From the NCBI GenBank assembly GCA_913056415.1, contig CAJXNA010000126.1, positions 1 to 6,326 of the forward strand: a DNA stretch of 6,326 nucleotides. The letters are read 5' to 3'. Under the pieces are notes generated by a model. It made no database searches, was not told the origin of the DNA, and worked only from the letters and a program-made list of their open reading frames with translations. Origin of the DNA: an uncultured Chloroflexota bacterium (GTDB taxonomy: Bacteria > Chloroflexota > Dehalococcoidia > SM23-28-2 > RBG-16-64-32). Below are positions 5,293 through 6,326 of this stretch, one piece after another. Made by a program: the position numbers and the translations under genes. Position 1 is the stretch's first letter. Every line of letters begins with the position of its first letter.

Positions 5293-5775
5293 CTATGCGG
5301 GCCCCTCGGCGCTGCTCCCCGGACGGGCCCGGACGGGCCCCCGTCTGGGGGCAGGCAGGACAGGCCGGAACCTGGGGAGGCTGATCTCTTCGCTGATATC
5401 CTCGAAGACAACCTCGACCGGCATGTCGCAGCGTAGGCTCTTGGGGTCGGGCTCAACGTCGACGAGGTTGGTGTACAGGCGGGGGCCTTCGTCCAGCTCC
5501 ACGATAGCGGTGACGTAGGGGGTCTCCTGCGCCCAGCCGGGGTGGAAGGCGCGGTGCTGGATGGCGTAGGAGTAGACCTTGCCGCGACCGCTGACCTGGC
5601 GCCACTCGATGTCCCAACCGAAGCACTGGGGGCAGAACCGGCGCGGGTAGAAGAAGAAGCTCTGGCAGGGGCGGCAGAAGGGGAGCCAGAGCTCGTGGCG
5701 CTTGCAGCCTTCCCAGTAGCGTTGAGTCTCCGGGCTGGGAGTGGGAATGGGCTTGGCGTACTGCTGTTTGGGCAT
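5293..5775 (-). CDS. DUF35 zinc-ribbon/OB-fold protein, partner of the thiolase-like protein
   Basis: This 160-residue protein of the DUF35 family (a rubredoxin-like zinc ribbon followed by an OB fold) forms complexes with thiolase-superfamily enzymes and helps hold the CoA substrate. An N-terminal helix (about 8-25, ending PETQRYWEGC) leads to the zinc site Cys34-X2-Cys37-X10-Cys48-X2-Cys51. The OB-fold follows: GRGKVYSYAIQHRAFHPGW (63-81), PYVTAIVELDEGPRLYTNLV (86-105) and the end ISLPRFRPV (131-139). Residues 141-160 are a Pro/Arg/Gly/Ala tail outside the usual domain, encoded by tandem and inverted repeats. The ATG is preceded by TTAGGGA, with AGGG 5 bp upstream. It is the first gene of the operon behind the promoter at 5816-5845, and the YbaK start follows 2 bp after its stop. 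The thiolase-like gene in the same operon supports the partner role. Confidence 0.88.
   Translation of the reverse strand: MPKQQYAKPIPTPSPETQRYWEGCKRHELWLPFCRPCQSFFFYPRRFCPQCFGWDIEWRQVSGRGKVYSYAIQHRAFHPGWAQETPYVTAIVELDEGPRLYTNLVDVEPDPKSLRCDMPVEVVFEDISEEISLPRFRPVLPAPRRGPVRARPGSSAEGPA
5321..5359. repeat. Composite tandem/inverted repeat at the 3' end of the DUF35 gene
   Basis: Two exact tandem copies of GGACGGGCCC (5321-5330, 5331-5340) run into the inverted repeat GCCCCC-GTCT-GGGGGC (5337-5352). This is followed by GGCAGGCAGG (5350-5359), which is identical to one half of the LPAGRQ palindrome. The block encodes most of the low-complexity C-terminal tail of the DUF35 protein. Confidence 0.65.
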
Positions 5776-5815
5776 GCGTTCCCTAACCTTAACGTGAAGT
5801 TCGGAATCGTCACCG

Positions 5816-5845
5816 ATGGTAGATGGCGCGGATGGGGAGTGTCAA
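5816..5845 (-). promoter_or_regulatory. Promoter of the DUF35-YbaK-thiolase operon
   Basis: The minus strand has a consensus -35 TTGACA (5840-5845), an 18-bp spacer and TACCAT (5816-5821, four of six matches to the -10 consensus). The predicted start is near 5809, giving a leader of about 34 nt with an AGGG ribosome site before the ATG at 5775. It is divergent from the nuoA promoter. Confidence 0.55.
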
Positions 5846-5963
5846 GGATTGGGGGCGAGGGCCGATAGCATCTCGCTTTCCGAATAGGTGGTTGCCGACA
5901 CAGGCGTAAGGGAAGGCTGCCTAGACCCCCGAACAATGCAGCATTCCACCAAGAAATGAAGTG

Positions 5964-5972
5964 TGCTATACT
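5964..5972 (+). promoter_or_regulatory. Extended -10 promoter of nuoA
   Basis: TGCTATACT is an extended -10 element (TGn plus TATACT at 5967-5972). I see no good -35 at 16-18 bp, which fits an extended -10 promoter. Transcription would start near 5979, about 36 nt before the nuoA ATG. Confidence 0.5.
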
Positions 5973-5987
5973 ACCGCGAGCCGGTAG
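5971..5987. promoter_or_regulatory. Inverted repeat over the nuoA transcription start (possible operator)
   Basis: CTACCG (5971-5976) and CGGTAG (5982-5987) form a perfect dyad with a 5-bp centre. It overlaps the last two bases of the -10 box and the predicted start of transcription, a position typical for a repressor site. The predicted start falls in the centre, so the transcript would contain only one arm; this favours a DNA site over an RNA hairpin. Confidence 0.35.
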
Positions 5988-6014
5988 CGCTAAAATTCAC
6001 AAAGTTTAGGCCGT

Positions 6015-6326
6015 ATGCTTTCCGACTGGGGCCACGTAGGTTTTCTCCTCCTCTTGGCGCTTATCTTCCCGATAGGCGGGATCGCCTCCTCTTGGATGCT
6101 CGGTCTGCTCAAGGTGCGGCCTCAGGCGCCCGACCCGATCAAGGAGGACATCTTCGAGTGCGGTGTGGAGACGGAGGGCACGGCCTGGGTCCAGTTCAAC
6201 TTCCGCTACTACTACTACGCTCTGCTGTTCGTGATCTTCGACGTGGAGGCCGTCTTTCTCTACCCCTGGGCCGTCTCGCTCGAGAAGGCGGCGGTCACCG
6301 GCTTCATCGCGGTGGTCACGTTCATA
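6015..6326 (+). CDS. nuoA: NADH-quinone oxidoreductase subunit A (NuoA), 3' end beyond the window
   Basis: NuoA is a small membrane subunit of respiratory complex I and takes part in the quinone-channel/proton-pumping junction. The 104 visible residues include a first membrane helix (about 8-30), the loop with VRPQAPDPIKEDIFECG (34-50), QFNFRYYYYALLFVIFDVEA (60-79) and FLYPWAV (81-87), all typical of the family. Asp76 and Glu78 of FDVEA correspond to the conserved acidic pair of the second helix. The third helix runs off the right edge, so roughly the last 15-25 residues are missing. The ATG at 6015 is the only plausible start, since the frame is closed by TAA at 5991-5993 with no start codon between; the ribosome site (TTTAGG) is weak and close. 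It is probably the first gene of a nuo operon. The gene is divergent from the DUF35 operon. Confidence 0.93.
   Translation, partial: MLSDWGHVGFLLLLALIFPIGGIASSWMLGLLKVRPQAPDPIKEDIFECGVETEGTAWVQFNFRYYYYALLFVIFDVEAVFLYPWAVSLEKAAVTGFIAVVTFI

Noticed and set aside
1..6326. tRNA or rRNA genes, CRISPR arrays, transposases or phage genes
   Set aside because: I saw no cloverleaf with a TTCGANNC arm, no regularly spaced repeats and no transposase or integrase motifs in any frame.

Overview
The window is high-GC bacterial DNA (by eye well over 60% G+C). All genes lie on the minus strand except one partial gene at the right end. Three kinds of short repeat suggest an uncultivated, metagenome-type bacterium: a G+C-rich palindrome that reads LPAGRQ inside a gene, a GGGCGACC hairpin, and the TCATTCTGAGCGAAG element. 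From memory such repeats are frequent in Chloroflexota/Dehalococcoidia and several candidate phyla. The nuoA protein would fit Chloroflexota, but I cannot prove the lineage from this window.

Left part (1 to about 3330, minus strand): a surface-polysaccharide operon. A near-perfect sigma-70 promoter (3300-3327) drives a leader of about 118 nt with two stem-loops. The genes follow in the order: a 60-residue membrane protein (2992-3174), a WbuB-like GT4 glycosyltransferase (1728-2978), an NAD-dependent sugar epimerase (769-1731) and the N-terminal half of a CapD/WbpM/PglF-type sugar-nucleotide dehydratase (from 796 off the left edge). Overlaps of 4 and 28 bp indicate one transcription unit. The likely joint job is to make nucleotide sugars (epimerase and CapD) and transfer one to a lipid-linked oligosaccharide (GT4). 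The order resembles the wbpV-(transferase)-wbpM end of Pseudomonas O-antigen clusters.

Middle (about 3331-3601): gene-free. It holds an AT-rich stretch upstream of the promoter and then three unrelated short repeats packed into about 210 bp.

Right part (3602-5775, minus strand): a tight three-gene operon behind its own promoter (5816-5845). It encodes a DUF35 zinc-ribbon/OB-fold protein, a YbaK/ProX-type aminoacyl-tRNA deacylase, and a thiolase-superfamily protein without the usual nucleophilic cysteine. Such DUF35 plus thiolase-like pairs form acyl-CoA enzymes, including the Ltp2/ChsH2 retro-aldolases. The YbaK gene carries an in-frame palindromic repeat, and the DUF35 gene ends in a repeat-derived tail.

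Right edge (6015-6326, plus strand): nuoA, the first gene of a complex I operon, divergent from the DUF35 operon. It has an extended -10 promoter with a dyad over the predicted start of transcription.

The most notable items are the repeat-encoded insertion in the editing enzyme, the cysteine-less thiolase/DUF35 pair with a tRNA-editing gene between them, and the repeated, possibly switchable leader of the polysaccharide operon. I did not find an obviously new defence or mobile system.
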